From Pinus tabuliformis (lineage: Eukaryota; Streptophyta; Pinopsida; Pinales; Pinaceae), in assembly GCA_031772625.1 (NCBI GenBank), contig CM062811.1:649896606-649960605 (forward strand): 64,000 bases of DNA, given 5' to 3'. The notes under the pieces were generated by a model that saw nothing but the letters and a program-made list of their open reading frames with translations, made no database searches and had not been told where the DNA came from. A program made the position numbers and the translations under genes. Below are positions 46,225 through 57,621 of the stretch, in pieces. The first letter of the stretch is position 1. Each line of letters starts with the position of its first letter.

Positions 46225-47136
46225 ATGCATTCAATCATATCTATTGTGGGAATAGTTCTCACTGGCAAGGAGAACTATCCTGAGTGGTCCTAGATGATAA
46301 AACACACCCTCAGTTTCAATGATTTTTGGAAAGGAGTATGTGTTGGAGATGGAGACAACGAACATGAACAACCTACATCAGACAAAGAGCTTGTCATTTC
46401 GAAAAACGAAAACAACAAAGCTTATGCATTAATTGCAGCATCTGTAAATGAAGAGGTGAGTCTCCATATTTTTCCATTTTCAACTGCTTTTGAAGCCTTA
46501 CAAAAGCTGAAAGAACTCTATGACTCACATTCTACACTTGAAGTTGTTCAACTCATGATTAAACTCTTCACTCTTGAACTGCAAAATAATGATCCTCTTT
46601 CTCTTGCATCTGAATTAAAGTCTATAATGCATGATATCAAATCCACTAAGGTTGAATTGGATATTCCTCTTATTTCTTTTCTCAAGGTACTTTATCCTAC
46701 TTACTCCAATTATCTTGAGTCATTGCAAGCAAATGGAAATCTCAAAGATATCACCTTTGACTCTCTTGTGAAAAAGTTTGTTGAAAGAGAGAAAGCTTTT
46801 GGAAAGAAAACAACCCCTGAATCTTCTGAAGAGGCTGTGTGCCCTGCTCATAAAGAAAAGCATCCTGCTCAATATTCTTCAAGAGGAAGAGGTGGTCGAA
46901 GAGGAAGAGGAAGATATTTCAGAGGCAGGGGGGCAGACACTCTCAAGGAGAAAAGGCAGATTTGCATTGCATACGCTGCAAAAGAAATGGATCACATGAT
47001 GCCTCTACATGCAAGTTACCATGGGACAAAATTGAGCAGCAAAGACACCAACAGAAAGGTAAAACTGATGATACAGACAAAGGCAAAGCACCTGGATCCG
47101 TTCACTATGTTGTGGCACAATGTAATATTGGAGTAA
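46225..47136 (+). pseudogene. Copia-2 gag with one premature stop
   Basis: The natural start is the ATG at 46225 (MHSIISIVGIVLTGKENYPE). A TAG at 46291, probably from TGG, interrupts the WSxxM motif typical of copia gag, and the frame continues from 46294 for 280 residues. It has the usual UBN2-like helices (YALIAASVNEEV, LKELYDSHSTLEVVQLM) and an Arg/Gly-rich tail (RGRGGRRGRGRYFRGRG). A frameshift near 46965 leads into the zinc knuckle (CIRCKRNGSHDASTC, one residue longer than usual) in the next frame. Confidence 0.85.
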
Positions 47137-48705
47137 ATGAAGATTTATTTAATGCTTCACGTGCTTCTTGGAAATATGATTGGTTGCTTGATTCAGGAAC
47201 AACTTGCCACATGACTCATAGAAAAGATTTTTTTGAAGAATTTACTATCAATGTTGATGGAGCAGTATACTTTGCAGACCAATCAAAAATCAAGCCATTA
47301 GGGCTTGGCACAATTAGGTTTAAACTGCCTGGTCTTCCAGACTTTCTTCTACATCATGTTCTATATCTACCATGGCTCAAGAGAAACTTGTTGTCCTTGG
47401 TCCACATCCACCATCAAGGTCACTCCATTCATATGTTTGATGCAATCTTGAGGTAAGAAAAGCATCTCACCACTCACTTGTCATGAGGGGAATAGAAGAA
47501 GAAAGGCTTCTCAAGTTGCAAGGAACCTTTGCTCGTGCACAACATTTCTCGTACAATTCTCATCATAAAGAAGGTACACTTCCATCAAGTTTATTATGGC
47601 ATGCTAGACTTGGACATTTGAACTATGACAGCCTCTACTTGTTGAAGAAAAATGGTATTGCTAGTTTGCCTACAATTCCTAGGAAACTTAAGCAATGTGA
47701 TGCTTGCATTCTAGGAAAGCATAACAAACAGTCTTTTCATGATTCACATTCAAGAGCACATAGAAAACTTGAACTCATTCATTTAGATTTATGTGGTCCA
47801 ATGCATGTTCCTTCTACAAATGGAAATAAATATATGATGACATTTATTGATGACTACACCAGAATGTGTTGGGTTTATTTATTGAAGAACAAATCTGATG
47901 CTTTTCAAACATTCAAGAATTTTCATAAATGGATTGAAAATGATGCACAATCTCATATTAGGTCTATTCGCATTGATAATGGAAAAGAATACACATCAAA
48001 TGAATTTGAAAACTATCTTCGCCAACATGGGATCAAAATCAAACAACTATGCCTTATAATTCCCAACAGAATGGTGTAGCTGAAAGAATGAATAGGACAA
48101 TCTTAAATATGGTACGATCCATGATCTTCTTCAAAAATGTAAAGATAATGTTTCGAGCTGATTTTGTTCTATGTGCTGCATATATAAAGAATAGATGTCC
48201 ATCTAACGCTATTAGAACCAAGACTCCATATGAAATGTGGTATGGACATGTTCCTTCAGTAAAGCATCTCAGGGTCTTTGGTTCCACCTGTTATGCCTTG
48301 ATACCAAAGGTACATAGAAACAAAATTGGTGCTAGAAGTCGTAAGTGTATCTTCCTGGGGTATTCAAACACCTCCAAAGCATACCGTCTCTATGATGAAG
48401 TAAATAAAAAGTTTGTTGTATCTAGAGATGTAATTTTTCTTGAATCATCCAAAACTGACAATGTTGTTGAGCGACAACTTGATCGCTTGGATAGATTTGC
48501 AAAAGCAAAATCATTTCAAGAATTTGATAATCAGATTCCACATCTTGAAGGGGGGATTCCTATACTAGATCAACATGTGGAATCTTCTTCTGAAGAACAC
48601 TCTCCCCTGCATGAAACTCCAACAATAGATGATACTTTAAGTGATGTGATTGATAGAATTGGGAGACTCAACCTTGATTCAGTCCCAACTCAATCAGCGA
48701 AGTAG
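46962..48705 (+). pseudogene. Copia-2 protease and integrase, broken by shifts
   Basis: At 46962-47456, DWLLDSGTTCHMT is the protease active site. The 47483-48079 frame has LLWHARLGHLNYDSL and CDACILGKHNKQSF (gag-pre-integrase zinc site), then integrase HLDLCGP (Asp), YMMTFIDDYTRMCWVYLL and RIDNGKEYTS (Asp). At 48049-48705, NGVAERMNRTILNM supplies the Glu, followed by YKNRCPSNAI-like text and CIFLGYSNTSKAYRLY. Shifts at about 47450 and 48060 split the frame. Integrase inserts the cDNA copy. Confidence 0.88.
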
Positions 48706-50431
48706 CCTGGACCATCTGAGAAAGGTCCCCAAAAGTGGCTGACAAAGACACTTGAAAGTGTTCATCCTGATGAGGTTGGAAAGACAGGAACTAGAAATTC
48801 AAACCGGCAAAATGGAGGTGATGTGGATGACTCTAATTCACCTGTTGATATGGATGTTTCTTATGATTGTGAATTGAACTTGTCTACATATTTTGAACCA
48901 ACTTCCTTCAAAGAAGCTGCTTCTCATGATGAATGGAAAGAAGCGATGCAAAAGGAGTATGATGCCCTCATAAAGAACAGAACTTGGAAGCTGGTTGATC
49001 CTCCATTAGGAACCAAACCAATTGGCTGCAAGTGGGTCTACAAGAACAAGTATAAAGTTGATGGCTCACTTGACAAGCACAAAGCTAGGATTGTGGCAAA
49101 AGGTTTTTCACAGAAGGAAGGGGTCGATTATGAGGATACTTTTGCCCCCACAGCAAAATGGGCTACCTTCCGGACACTCTTTGCCCTAGCAGCTCAGAAC
49201 GGTTGGAAAGTCCATCAAATGGATGTAAAAACTGTTTTCTTGAATGGAGATTTAAAAGAGAATGTTTTTATGTCCCAGCCTGAAGGATTTGTTGTGAAAG
49301 GACATGAACATAAAGTATGCAAACTGGTGAAATCCTTGTATGGCTTCAAACAAGCACCGCGAGCCTGGTATGAAAAACCAACTGAGCATCTTCTGAAACT
49401 CAATTTCCAACATTATGATCTTGATGATGCAACTTTATTTGTCAAGAAAGTTGGCAAAATAGTTGTATATCTTGTGGTATATGTAGATGATCTTTTAATG
49501 ACAGGGAACAATGAAAGCTACATCGCATTCATAAAGAAGGAATTGGGGAAAAGTTTTGAAATGACTGATTTGGGCTATGTTCATTACTATCTTGGTATTG
49601 AAGTAACCCAACATTCGAAGTCCATATTTCTTTCTCAGAAGAAATACATTGGAGATCTATTGAATAGGTTTGGCATGACAGAATGTAATCCTCTTACTAC
49701 TCCAATGGAACAAAACTTAAAGCTCACATCTATTGAGGAAAAGAATTTGAGGATGCAACAAAGTATAGACAGCTTGTAGGAAGTCTCAACTACCTAATTA
49801 CTACCAGACCATACATTTCATTTGATGTTGGAATCTCTCTAGGTTTATGCAAAGGCCTTGTGAGGGACATTGGTTTGCTGCAAAAAGAGTTCTAAGGTAC
49901 TTGAAGGGAACTCAAGACTTTGGAATCAAGTATACACAAGTGGACGACTTCAACTTGATTGGATACTCTATTTCAAACTTCGATGGAGACAAAGAAACTG
50001 GGGTATCTACTTCAGGATATGCTATGAGTCTTGGATCAGGAGCTGTCTCCTGGAGATCACACAAACAATCAATTCCAGTAGATTCCATAATAGAAGCAGA
50101 ATATGTGGTAGTAGCTGAAGCAACAAAAGAAATTGTGTGGCTCAGGAAAATTCTTGAAGATTTGCAGGTAAAACAAGTACAATCAACTCCACTCACAATT
50201 GACAATACCTCTGCAATAAAGTTGGCCAAGAACCTAAAGTTCCATGATCGAACAAAGCACATCAATACTAAATATCATCTGATTTGACATCAAGTTGAGG
50301 CCAAAACAATCCATCTCCGTCATTGTTCCATTAATGAGCAAATTGCATACATCTTCACCAAAGCGCTTGGAAGAGAAAAGCTTGAACAATTCAGAATGAT
50401 GCTTGGACTCACCAACATCCCTTCAGATTAA
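48706..50431 (+). pseudogene. Copia-2 reverse transcriptase and ribonuclease H
   Basis: The 318-residue frame at 48823-49779 holds a near-complete copia reverse transcriptase: CKWVYKNKYKVDGSLDKHKA, MDVKTVFLNGDL, VCKLVKSLYGFKQAPRAWY and the catalytic VVYVDDLLMTGN. A shift near 49750 leads to ribonuclease H at 49847-50287 (GYAMSLGSGAVSWRSHKQ, EAEYVVVAEATKE). YSISNFDGD has Asn where copia-3 and most relatives have Asp at the likely first catalytic position. The reading ends near 50431 with FTKALGREKLEQF, just before the polypurine tract. Confidence 0.9.
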
Positions 50432-50440
50432 GGGGGGGAA

Positions 50441-50619
50441 TTTTGACACCTAATCATCAGGATTTGGTGAATATAATGTAAATAAATAAATAAGTAATAT
50501 GAACAGTCATCGGGAGATGAAGTGAACAGTCTCTCCCTCATGTATATAATGAAGACCTACCTGAAGGAATATGATATACAAATCAATTTTGCTTTGAGGA
50601 GTTACTACCTGGCCTGACA
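50441..50619 (+). repeat. Copia-2 3' LTR, 179 bp
   Basis: Differs from the 5' LTR at four positions by eye: TT for TG at the start, TTTGG for TTGGG, GAAG for GAAT, and ATACAA for ATAGAA. The loss of the terminal TG is in this copy. Confidence 0.95.
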
Positions 50620-50624
50620 TGGTC

Positions 50625-51447
50625 CATCCAATTCTTCAAAAAATCTCGTAGATCATAAAGAAGAGCCAGAAGGGTCTAGAGATCTAGTGGACCCAATTAT
50701 TGTTCTTGAAATCAAGAAAAGGCCAGCCTGGATTAAATCCACTTTACATGATGCAAAAGGACATGCAACACCATGTGGCACCTTCAAGGAAAGAAAGAGA
50801 CCAAAGAGGTGTTCTAGATATGTAGCGTTGATGACTAGTCTCATTGATTCTAAACCTTCCACCTTTGAAGAAGGAGCTAGCCAACAAGTTTGAAAAGATG
50901 TGATGTTGGAAGAATACCAATCAATTATGAATAATGATTTATGGTAAACTGTGTCGATACCTTAAGGCAAGTCAGTGGTAACCTCCAAATGGGTATACAT
51001 GATCGAGCACACAACAGATGGAAGTATGGACAAATAAAAGATGAGATTTATGGCTAGAGGGTTCTCCTAGAAAGAGGGAGAGGACTACGATGAAACTTTT
51101 GCTCAGATTTCTAGGTACACTACCATTAGATCTATTATTTCTACTAATTTTTCTATGGGTTGGAATTTAAGTCATATGGATGTAGAGACTACCTTTCTTA
51201 ATGGTGTGATTGAGGAAGAAGTGTACATAGAATAACCTCAAGGTTTTGAGGTTCATGGAGGAGAGTATCGTGTTTAGAGATTGAAGAAATCCTTGTATGG
51301 ACTTAAGCAAGAACCTAGAACTTGGTACTCTCGAATTGACAGCTACCTAACAGGACTTGATTTCTCTGAAAGTGATGTTGATCCAAACCTATATATCAAG
51401 GTTGAGAAGAATGACCCTGTGATATTTTTCCCCAAGGAAAAATCTTA
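50625..51447 (+). pseudogene. Copia-1 reverse transcriptase fragment
   Basis: After the second TGGTC the frame continues with KRPAWIKSTLHDAKGHATPC, then a broken reverse transcriptase: SKWVYMIEHTTDGSMDK, KEGEDYDETFAQISRYTTIR, SHMDVETTFLNGVIEEEVY and [17 protein letters not shown]. At least five stops are present. It ends at [15 protein letters not shown], just before the catalytic YVDD would appear. LINE-2 sequence starts there. Confidence 0.82.
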
Positions 51448-51779
51448 ATTTTCAATGATAATTTGAAAATTACATATTGTAGATGCTAGTAGCGTATGTT
51501 ATAAAAGTGGTCAAGGCCATTGACTGTGTTGTTCTATCCAAAAATGAATTTGTCCCAAGCATGGGAGACTGTTTAAATAATTTCATATGATATGTTCTTG
51601 TAATATATAAACATGAAATGTACAATAGCAAAAATTAAATACATAAAAAAACTCCAGATATGACAGAAAATCAGGGCATGTTGACCCCATTTTGTTGCTC
51701 GTCCTAATATGGCCGATGGTAGTAGATGTATAATTCTTGATTAGATTGTTCCCTAATCAACCAGATCCCACATGGCTGG

Positions 51780-52200
51780 TGCGAGGCGTCTTTGAAAGCT
51801 GATTAGAAATTTAGTTGTGTTCCTCGTATATATGATGACAAGAGATATAGTCAAAATGAGTTTTCAACATCAATGTGCCATCCAAAATATGCTGAAGTGT
51901 GTGAGTGTGACATGTAGATTAATGATTGAACCAACTTATGATTAAATTTGAGTCCCCAAAAATCTGTAAGCGACAACATCCTTTCACAAGTGCAAAAATG
52001 ATAAATGCTAGAGAGAAATAAGTTCAACAAAGTTGTTTGTCCCATCCCCCAGACCCATCTAGATCTTATAGTAGTGGTTACTAGTGATGTGTAAAAGGAT
52101 GCCCCCACCACAGCCATGATGTTGGGTTGAGCCATATAAATATGCCCATGGATTATTTTGGTCTATAATCTCAGCAGTGATGGAGTGCGTTATGGGGGCT
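51780..52200 (-). pseudogene. LINE-2 ribonuclease H domain, frameshifted
   Basis: Reading across frames on the minus strand gives HGCGGGILLHI, MGLGDGTNNFVELISL (the GTNN-AEL motif common in plant LINE ribonuclease H), HKLVQSLIYMSHSHTS and a closing HIYEEHN-ISNQLSK. The order is right but the frame shifts at least twice. This is the same domain type as in LINE-1. Confidence 0.65.
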
Positions 52201-52339
52201 CAGTCTTCCTCCGGGATGCAATGATATATGGAGATAAGGTGTGTAGTGACATGAGACCATCGGGGAGTGGTGCCTGTGAATATTATTTTATTCCTGTGTG
52301 ATCGTGTAGTTATCCACCACTGATGCTAGGCCACCGAGA

Positions 52340-53620
52340 TATTTGCCCCGTGCTATCTAGATTGTAGATGAAGAAGTGCAGTTACTTCTTGCCAGATAGC
52401 AGTGGTAAAAGGGCAAGTAAGAAAAAGATGGTCAACAGATTCCAGATCATGTTTGCAAAGAACACACCAGGATGGACCATGATAGGATCGCTTTTGAATA
52501 TTATCCCCAGTAGGAACCTTATTCTAGAGAATGCACCACATAAATAATTTGGCTCTGGGTGGCGCCTTCAATTTCCAGAGAACATTCCACCACCAATCAG
52601 CGATAGGTGGTTTGTGGTCTGAAAAGATATGAAGATAACCAAATTTTGGGGAGTATTTTCCATTAAGTGAGTGAGCCCATATAAGCTCATCCTCCCCCTC
52701 AGTAATCCGAACATGGGATTCCATAAGTGAATTTGTATATGATTGCCAGATGGCATGCCAGATGGGAGGGATGCCCAATATGCCAGAAGATTTCCAAGCT
52801 TGTCTGAAGATATTAGTGTTGCCCTGATCAGCAATATGGGAAAGTCTAGTAAAACCTGCATTTGAGAGATAGTGTAGCAGATCTTGGGGAAGTTGATGAG
52901 CGTTCCCGCATCCAGTCCATGGGTCCAACCCAATGCGCACCAGATTTCCATTGCCAATCTTCCAAGTCAGTCCATCCCTGATATATACAAGCGAGTTTAG
53001 GACCACCCTCCAAACCGTTGAAATATTTGTTCTATCCCAGGAAGGTAGTCGGATCCAATCGAGGGGATGGAGAGGGGAAATATACTTCTGGGTGACCACC
53101 TCTGCCCAAAGATTCCTAGAGGTAAGGACATTCCAGCCCAATTTGGCTGCGAGGGAAATAGCAAATGTGTCTAGATTTTTCATGCCCCATCCACCCCATT
53201 TTTTGGGGAGAGCTAGATTATCCCATCTAGCCCAAGCGAATATGTGCCCTTCTTGTTTTCCCTTCCATATGAATCTACAACACAATTGTTGTATTCTGCT
53301 AAGGATACCTTTCGGAATCCAAGCAAGTGACATCCAGTATACCAGAGTAGCTTCCAAAATAGATTTGATGAGGACAAGTTTGCCTACCCTGGAAAGCCAT
53401 CTATGGTGCCAAATATTCAGTCACCTTTCGATCTTAGCCACCAGCCAAACCCAATCTGCAATCTTGTATTTTGCAGGCTTTAGCCAAAATCCCAGATATT
53501 TGAGTCCTTCAAAGGGAAGAAAGGTAAAAGGGAAGCGTTGTTGAGCAGAGAGGATTTCATTTGGTGTGCATCTCGTAGCAGATAATGTAGATTTGAGGTG
53601 ATTGCAGTCCATGCCAGTGG
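52340..53620 (-). pseudogene. LINE-2 ORF2 C-terminal region with zinc-binding domain
   Basis: The 277-residue frame at 52524-53357 has the typical post-RT region: SRIQQLCCRFIWKGKQEG, LPKKWGGWGMKNLDTFAISL, DGLTWKIGNGNLVRIGLDPW and NVLWKLKAPPRAKLFMW. After a stop, 52390-52500 gives GPSWCVLCKHDLESVDHLFL, the C-x2-C...H zinc-binding cluster of plant LINEs. Shift and stop mutations separate the parts. Confidence 0.85.
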
Positions 53621-53633
53621 CAAAACAGAATGA

Positions 53634-54301
53634 TCAGAAAACAGAGGAGAATGCAGATGTGTCCCCAATCGATCCATTCAGAAATATGAGAATATCATCA
53701 ACAAATAGGAGGTGGGTAAGGATGCAATTATTTGTGATCTTGATGCCCATCAGTCTGCCCTGTCTTTTTTCTGCTGTTATGTGACGACTCAGTCCTTCCA
53801 TGACCAGTAAGAACAGGAGAGGTGAGAGTGGGCAGCCTTGTCTGAGGCCTCTCTTAGCATGGAAGAATGATGATGTAGAGCCATTAATAAGAACATTGTA
53901 CGAGACATTAGTAATACAACACATAATCCATTGAATGAAAGGTAAAGGAAAACCCAGATGAGTCAATAGAATCCTTAGATAGAGCCAGATAGTATGATCA
54001 AAAGCCTTAGCCAAATCAATATTAAGAATCATACCTTTAAGTCTGTTTGTTTCGATGGAGTGAAGGACCTCATGTGCAGTGTCGACTGCTTCATCGATCT
54101 TCTTGTGTTCAAGAAATGCAAATTTCTCTAGAGATTTGAACTCAGATAAGGTGGGATTTAGACAATAGCAATGATCTTGGCAATAATCTTATATATGTAG
54201 TTGCAGAGTGAAATGGGCCGGAAATCATTAAATATTTGTGGATCATCAAATTTGGGGATAAGAGCAATAAAAGTAGAGTTAAATGCATCTTGTAATGTAC
54301 T
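53634..54301 (-). pseudogene. LINE-2 reverse transcriptase
   Basis: The minus strand gives FIALIPKFDD and FNDFRPISLCNYIYKIIAKI near 54190-54300, with a break near 54165. The 53634-54032 frame then gives MILNIDLAKAFDHTIW, GSTSSFFHAKRGLRQGCPLS and LTHLLFVDDILIF. The catalytic motif is FVDD, with Val where Ala is more common. The enzyme part is well preserved relative to LINE-1, so LINE-2 is younger. Confidence 0.85.
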
Positions 54302-54618
54302 TGTCAAAAGAATAAAGAAAAGATTTATTATTATTAATTTTATGACTTATTAAAGCATGGGTTTCATGCTTGGGTCACCATGTTTTAGGTCAAAGTCCCC
54401 ATTGAGGACTTCTAGGATTTATTCTGAGTCAATAGAGTCATTGTACTTTTAAAGAGACCCTTATTTGGCTTTTGAATCATGTAAAAAGGTTAAGTATTGA
54501 GTCAAATATAATTTATGTATCCTCCACACCAACTCATCCTAGAAGAGATCAAGTCAGCCTAAGGACACTTATTCAACCTCACATGGAGTCTATAAATTCA
54601 AGCAATTCAAATTACTTG

Positions 54619-54797
54619 TGTTGACACCTAATCATGGGGATTGGGTGAATAATTGTAAATAATGTAAATAATAAATAATGGAAAAGGAAGAGTCATCGGG
54701 AGATGAAACTCAAGAGTCACTCCCTCATGTATATAACTATGAACAATCTAAATGAATAAACACAATTTCATTTGAGGAGTTACCTCCTGGCCTGACA
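54619..54797 (+). repeat. Copia-3 5' LTR, 179 bp
   Basis: It begins TGTTGACACC and ends GGCCTGACA and carries ATGTATATAACTATGAA like the copia-2 LTR. It is immediately followed by the primer-binding site. Confidence 0.93.
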
Positions 54798-55980
54798 TGG
54801 TATCAGAGCCAGATCCCTTTTTTGCCCTCTCTGCCCTTGTAACTCCCTCCTGCCTATGTTCTTCCTATTTTGCAGAACTGACACCTCTACCATACCCTGA
54901 AGCCTAAACCCATCTTACCTACAATCTCAGATGTGTTTTCTATTCCACTGTCGAGTGCCGAGTCTCCAATCTCAGATGTGTTTTCTATTGTGCTTGGAGT
55001 AGTCTCGGAGGGTGTTCTCCGTCATCCAAATCCACGCACAGTGCTCGGCCTCCAGGTCTCCATACCACTGTGCTCGGCCTCCAGTAGGCCTCCATGCCTC
55101 TGCATTAAATCTGATGAAGAATGTGCACTCTTCCTACAAACATTTCAACTCTCGTAGGCCCTTCGGCGGTCCCGGGTTCGAGTCCTGTAACATTGTTGAG
55201 TAGAACAGAGATGAGACGAGCGGTGATACCTCTTGTGTGGTGAACTAAATTTGTCTACCAACACTAAATTTGTCTACCAACTCCCAATTTATATAGATGC
55301 GTTTTTTGGTAATTATATGATAACTTTGTTTTCCTTTTTGGTGGTTTCTTACATACCACTCTATACCACTGCAATAGATCTAGCATTCGTAGGTTTGACA
55401 TATGATCTACCTTATGCTCCAAGCATACACAAAAGCTAAGCTAATACAGTGTGTATGGTGCGTTGAATAGTGTGTTGAATGTCGTGAATAATATTGTGTT
55501 GTATGTGGAAGTTGTGCCAGTGACTTGAATTCATTTTTTTTAATGTTGCACATTATCGAGCTCCATACACTGTCCTTTCTCCCATACTCAACTGCCGGTC
55601 ATAATCTAACTCCATACGTTGTTGACTACTCCACCCACGATTTTTGTTGTTGTTGTGTTTTTTAATACCATACCTCCCATGCTCCTGCATTTGGCTCCAT
55701 ACCTACCACTAATTCACAACTCCCATCATATAATAATGCTTGGTATGTTATTAATGCTCTCTCGATTGGATTGTTATTAACGATGTCCGGTATAACCATA
55801 TTTTCAAATAGTTGAACCCTCCCCCAAATACTCCCTACCCCATATACCACCTTCCCTAAATACTCCCTCCCCCATATATTACCTCCCCAAAATAATACCT
55901 ATGTTTTTATTATATCCGAGTGAATTTTTAACCACCAGAAGTGCATTTTTTATATATTGGTAGCAGGGTACATTTTTAAA
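54798..55980 (+). other. Copia-3 leader
   Basis: No coding recognised. It has a 45-base-spaced duplication of AATCTCAGATGTGTTTTCTA (54922 and 54967) and a duplicated GTGCTCGGCCTCCAG (55039 and 55070). A tRNA T-arm-like word GGTTCGAGTCC lies at 55175-55185. Confidence 0.5.
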
Positions 55981-57621
55981 ATGCATTCATTGATATCTCC
56001 TCAGTCTTCTGAAGAGGTTGTGTGTCTTGCACATAGAGAGAAGAATATTTCTCAAGATTCTTCCAGAGGAAGAGGTTGTCAAAGAGGAAGAGGAAGAAGG
56101 AATTTCAGAGGCAGGGAGGGCAGACACTCTTAAGGAAAAAAGTCAGATTTACATTTCATATGTTGCAATAGAGATGGATCACATGATGCATCCACATGCA
56201 AGTTTCCTTGGGATAGAATTGAGTAGGAAAGAAATCAACCCAAAGGTAAAACTATTGACAAAGAGAAAGGTAAAGCACCTGAATCCGCTCACTATGTTGT
56301 GGCACATTGTAATGTTGGACTAAATGAAGACTTGTTTAATGCTTCACTTGATTCTTGGAAAAATGATTGGTTGCTTGATTCAGGAGAAACTTGCCACATG
56401 AATTTTAGAAGAGATTTTTTTGAATAATTTATTGACAATTTTAATGGAACAATATACTTTGCAGACAAATCAAAACTCAAGCGATCAGGGCTTGGCACAA
56501 TTAGTCTCAAGTTGCCTGGTCTTCCAGACTTTCTTCTGCGTGATGTTTTATATCTACCACAACTGAGGAGAAACTTGTTGTCATTGGTCCACATCCGCCA
56601 GCAAGGACACTCCATTCATATGTTTGATGGCAAGTTTGAGGTAAGAAAAGCATCAGATCACTCACTTGTCATGACGGGGATTGAAGAAGAAAGGCTTCTC
56701 AAGCTGCAAGGTACCTTTGCTTGTGCACAAAATTTATCATACAATTCTGATTATGATGAAGGTACATTTCCATCAAGTTTATTATGGCATGCTAGATTTG
56801 GAAACCTGAACTATGACAACCTTCGCTTGTTGAAGAAAAATGGTGTTACTAGTTTGCCTACAATTCCTAAGAAACTTAAGCAATGTGATGCTTGCATTCT
56901 AGGAAAGCACAACAAACAGTCTTTTCATGATTCACATTCCAAAGCACATTGAAAACTTGAACTCATTCATTCATATTTATGTGGTCTAATTCATGTTCCT
57001 TCTGCAAATGGAAATAAATATATGATTACATTTATTGATGACTACACCAGAATGTTTTGGGTTTATTTATTGAAGAAAAAAACTGATGCTTTTCAAACAT
57101 TTAAGAACTTTCTTACATGGATTGAAAATTATGCACACTCTCATATTGGCTCTATTTGCACTGATAATGGAAAAGAATACACTTCAAATGAATTTGAAAA
57201 CTATCTTCACCAACATGGGATCAAACATCAAACAACTATGCCTTATAATCCCCAATAGAACGGAGTAGTTGAAAGAATGAATAGGACACTCTTAAATATG
57301 GTGCGCACCATGATGTTTTTCAAGAATGTAAAATTGATGTTTTGGGCTGATGCAATTCTATGTGTTGTATATGTAAAGAATAGATGTCCATATAATGTTA
57401 TTAGAAACAAGACTCCTTATGAAATGTGGTATGGGTACATTCCTTCGGTAAAGCATCTCAGGGTCTTTGGTTCCACCTGTTATGCCTTAATACCAAAGGT
57501 ACATAGAAACAAACTTGGTGCAAGGAGTCGTAAGTGTATCTTCTTGGGGTATTCAAATACCTCCAAAGCATATTGTCTCTATGATGAAGTTAATAAAAAA
57601 AATTTGTATCTAGAGATGTAA
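55981..57621 (+). pseudogene. Copia-3 gag remnant, protease and integrase
   Basis: The gag start MHSLISP joins directly to the Arg/Gly-rich tail (SSRGRG), so about 570 bases present in copia-2 are missing. WLLDSGETCHMN marks protease, with Glu in place of the second Thr after DSG. The 56512-56952 frame gives gag-pre-integrase (LLWHARFGNLNYDNL, CDACILGKHNKQSF). Frames at 57022-57621 give integrase (CTDNGKEYTS, RMNRTLLNMV, CIFLGYSNTSKAY). Stops occur at 56427, 56950 and 57256. Confidence 0.85.

Larger units (their letters stand above)
44936..50619 (+). mobile_element. Copia-2: complete but mutated Ty1/copia element
   Basis: Two 179-bp LTRs (44936-45114 and 50441-50619) begin with TTGACACCTAATCATCAGGA after one or two leading bases and end GGCCTGACA. 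The flanking duplication TGGTC is perfect (44931-44935 and 50620-50624). TGGTATCAGAGC at 45115 is the primer-binding site. AAGGGGGGGA before 50441 is the polypurine tract. I count four differences between the LTRs, so the insertion is moderately young. It contains gag, protease, integrase, reverse transcriptase and ribonuclease H, with a few stops and shifts. Confidence 0.95.
42595..51447 (+). mobile_element. Copia-1: Ty1/copia element split by copia-2
   Basis: TGGTATCAGGGC at 42595 is a methionine-tRNA primer-binding site. Gag, zinc knuckle, gag-pre-integrase and integrase follow to 44935. Reverse transcriptase resumes at 50625 after the copia-2 insertion and stops at about 51447, where LINE-2 sequence begins. 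The second half of reverse transcriptase, the ribonuclease H and the 3' LTR are missing. Many stops are present. Confidence 0.82.
51448..54301 (-). mobile_element. LINE-2: 5'-truncated L1-type LINE
   Basis: On the minus strand the sequence starts inside ORF2 (LLTSTLQDAFNSTFIALIPK near 54250-54300). It runs through reverse transcriptase, zinc-binding domain and ribonuclease H to a 3' region near 51450-51780. ORF1 and endonuclease are absent, as expected for incomplete target-primed reverse transcription. It differs in sequence from LINE-1. The exact 3' end and target duplication were not found. Confidence 0.82.

Noticed and set aside
55155-55195. tRNA gene suggested by GGTTCGAGTCC
   Set aside because: Only a T-arm-like word is present; no matching 5' half, anticodon arm or acceptor stem is found.
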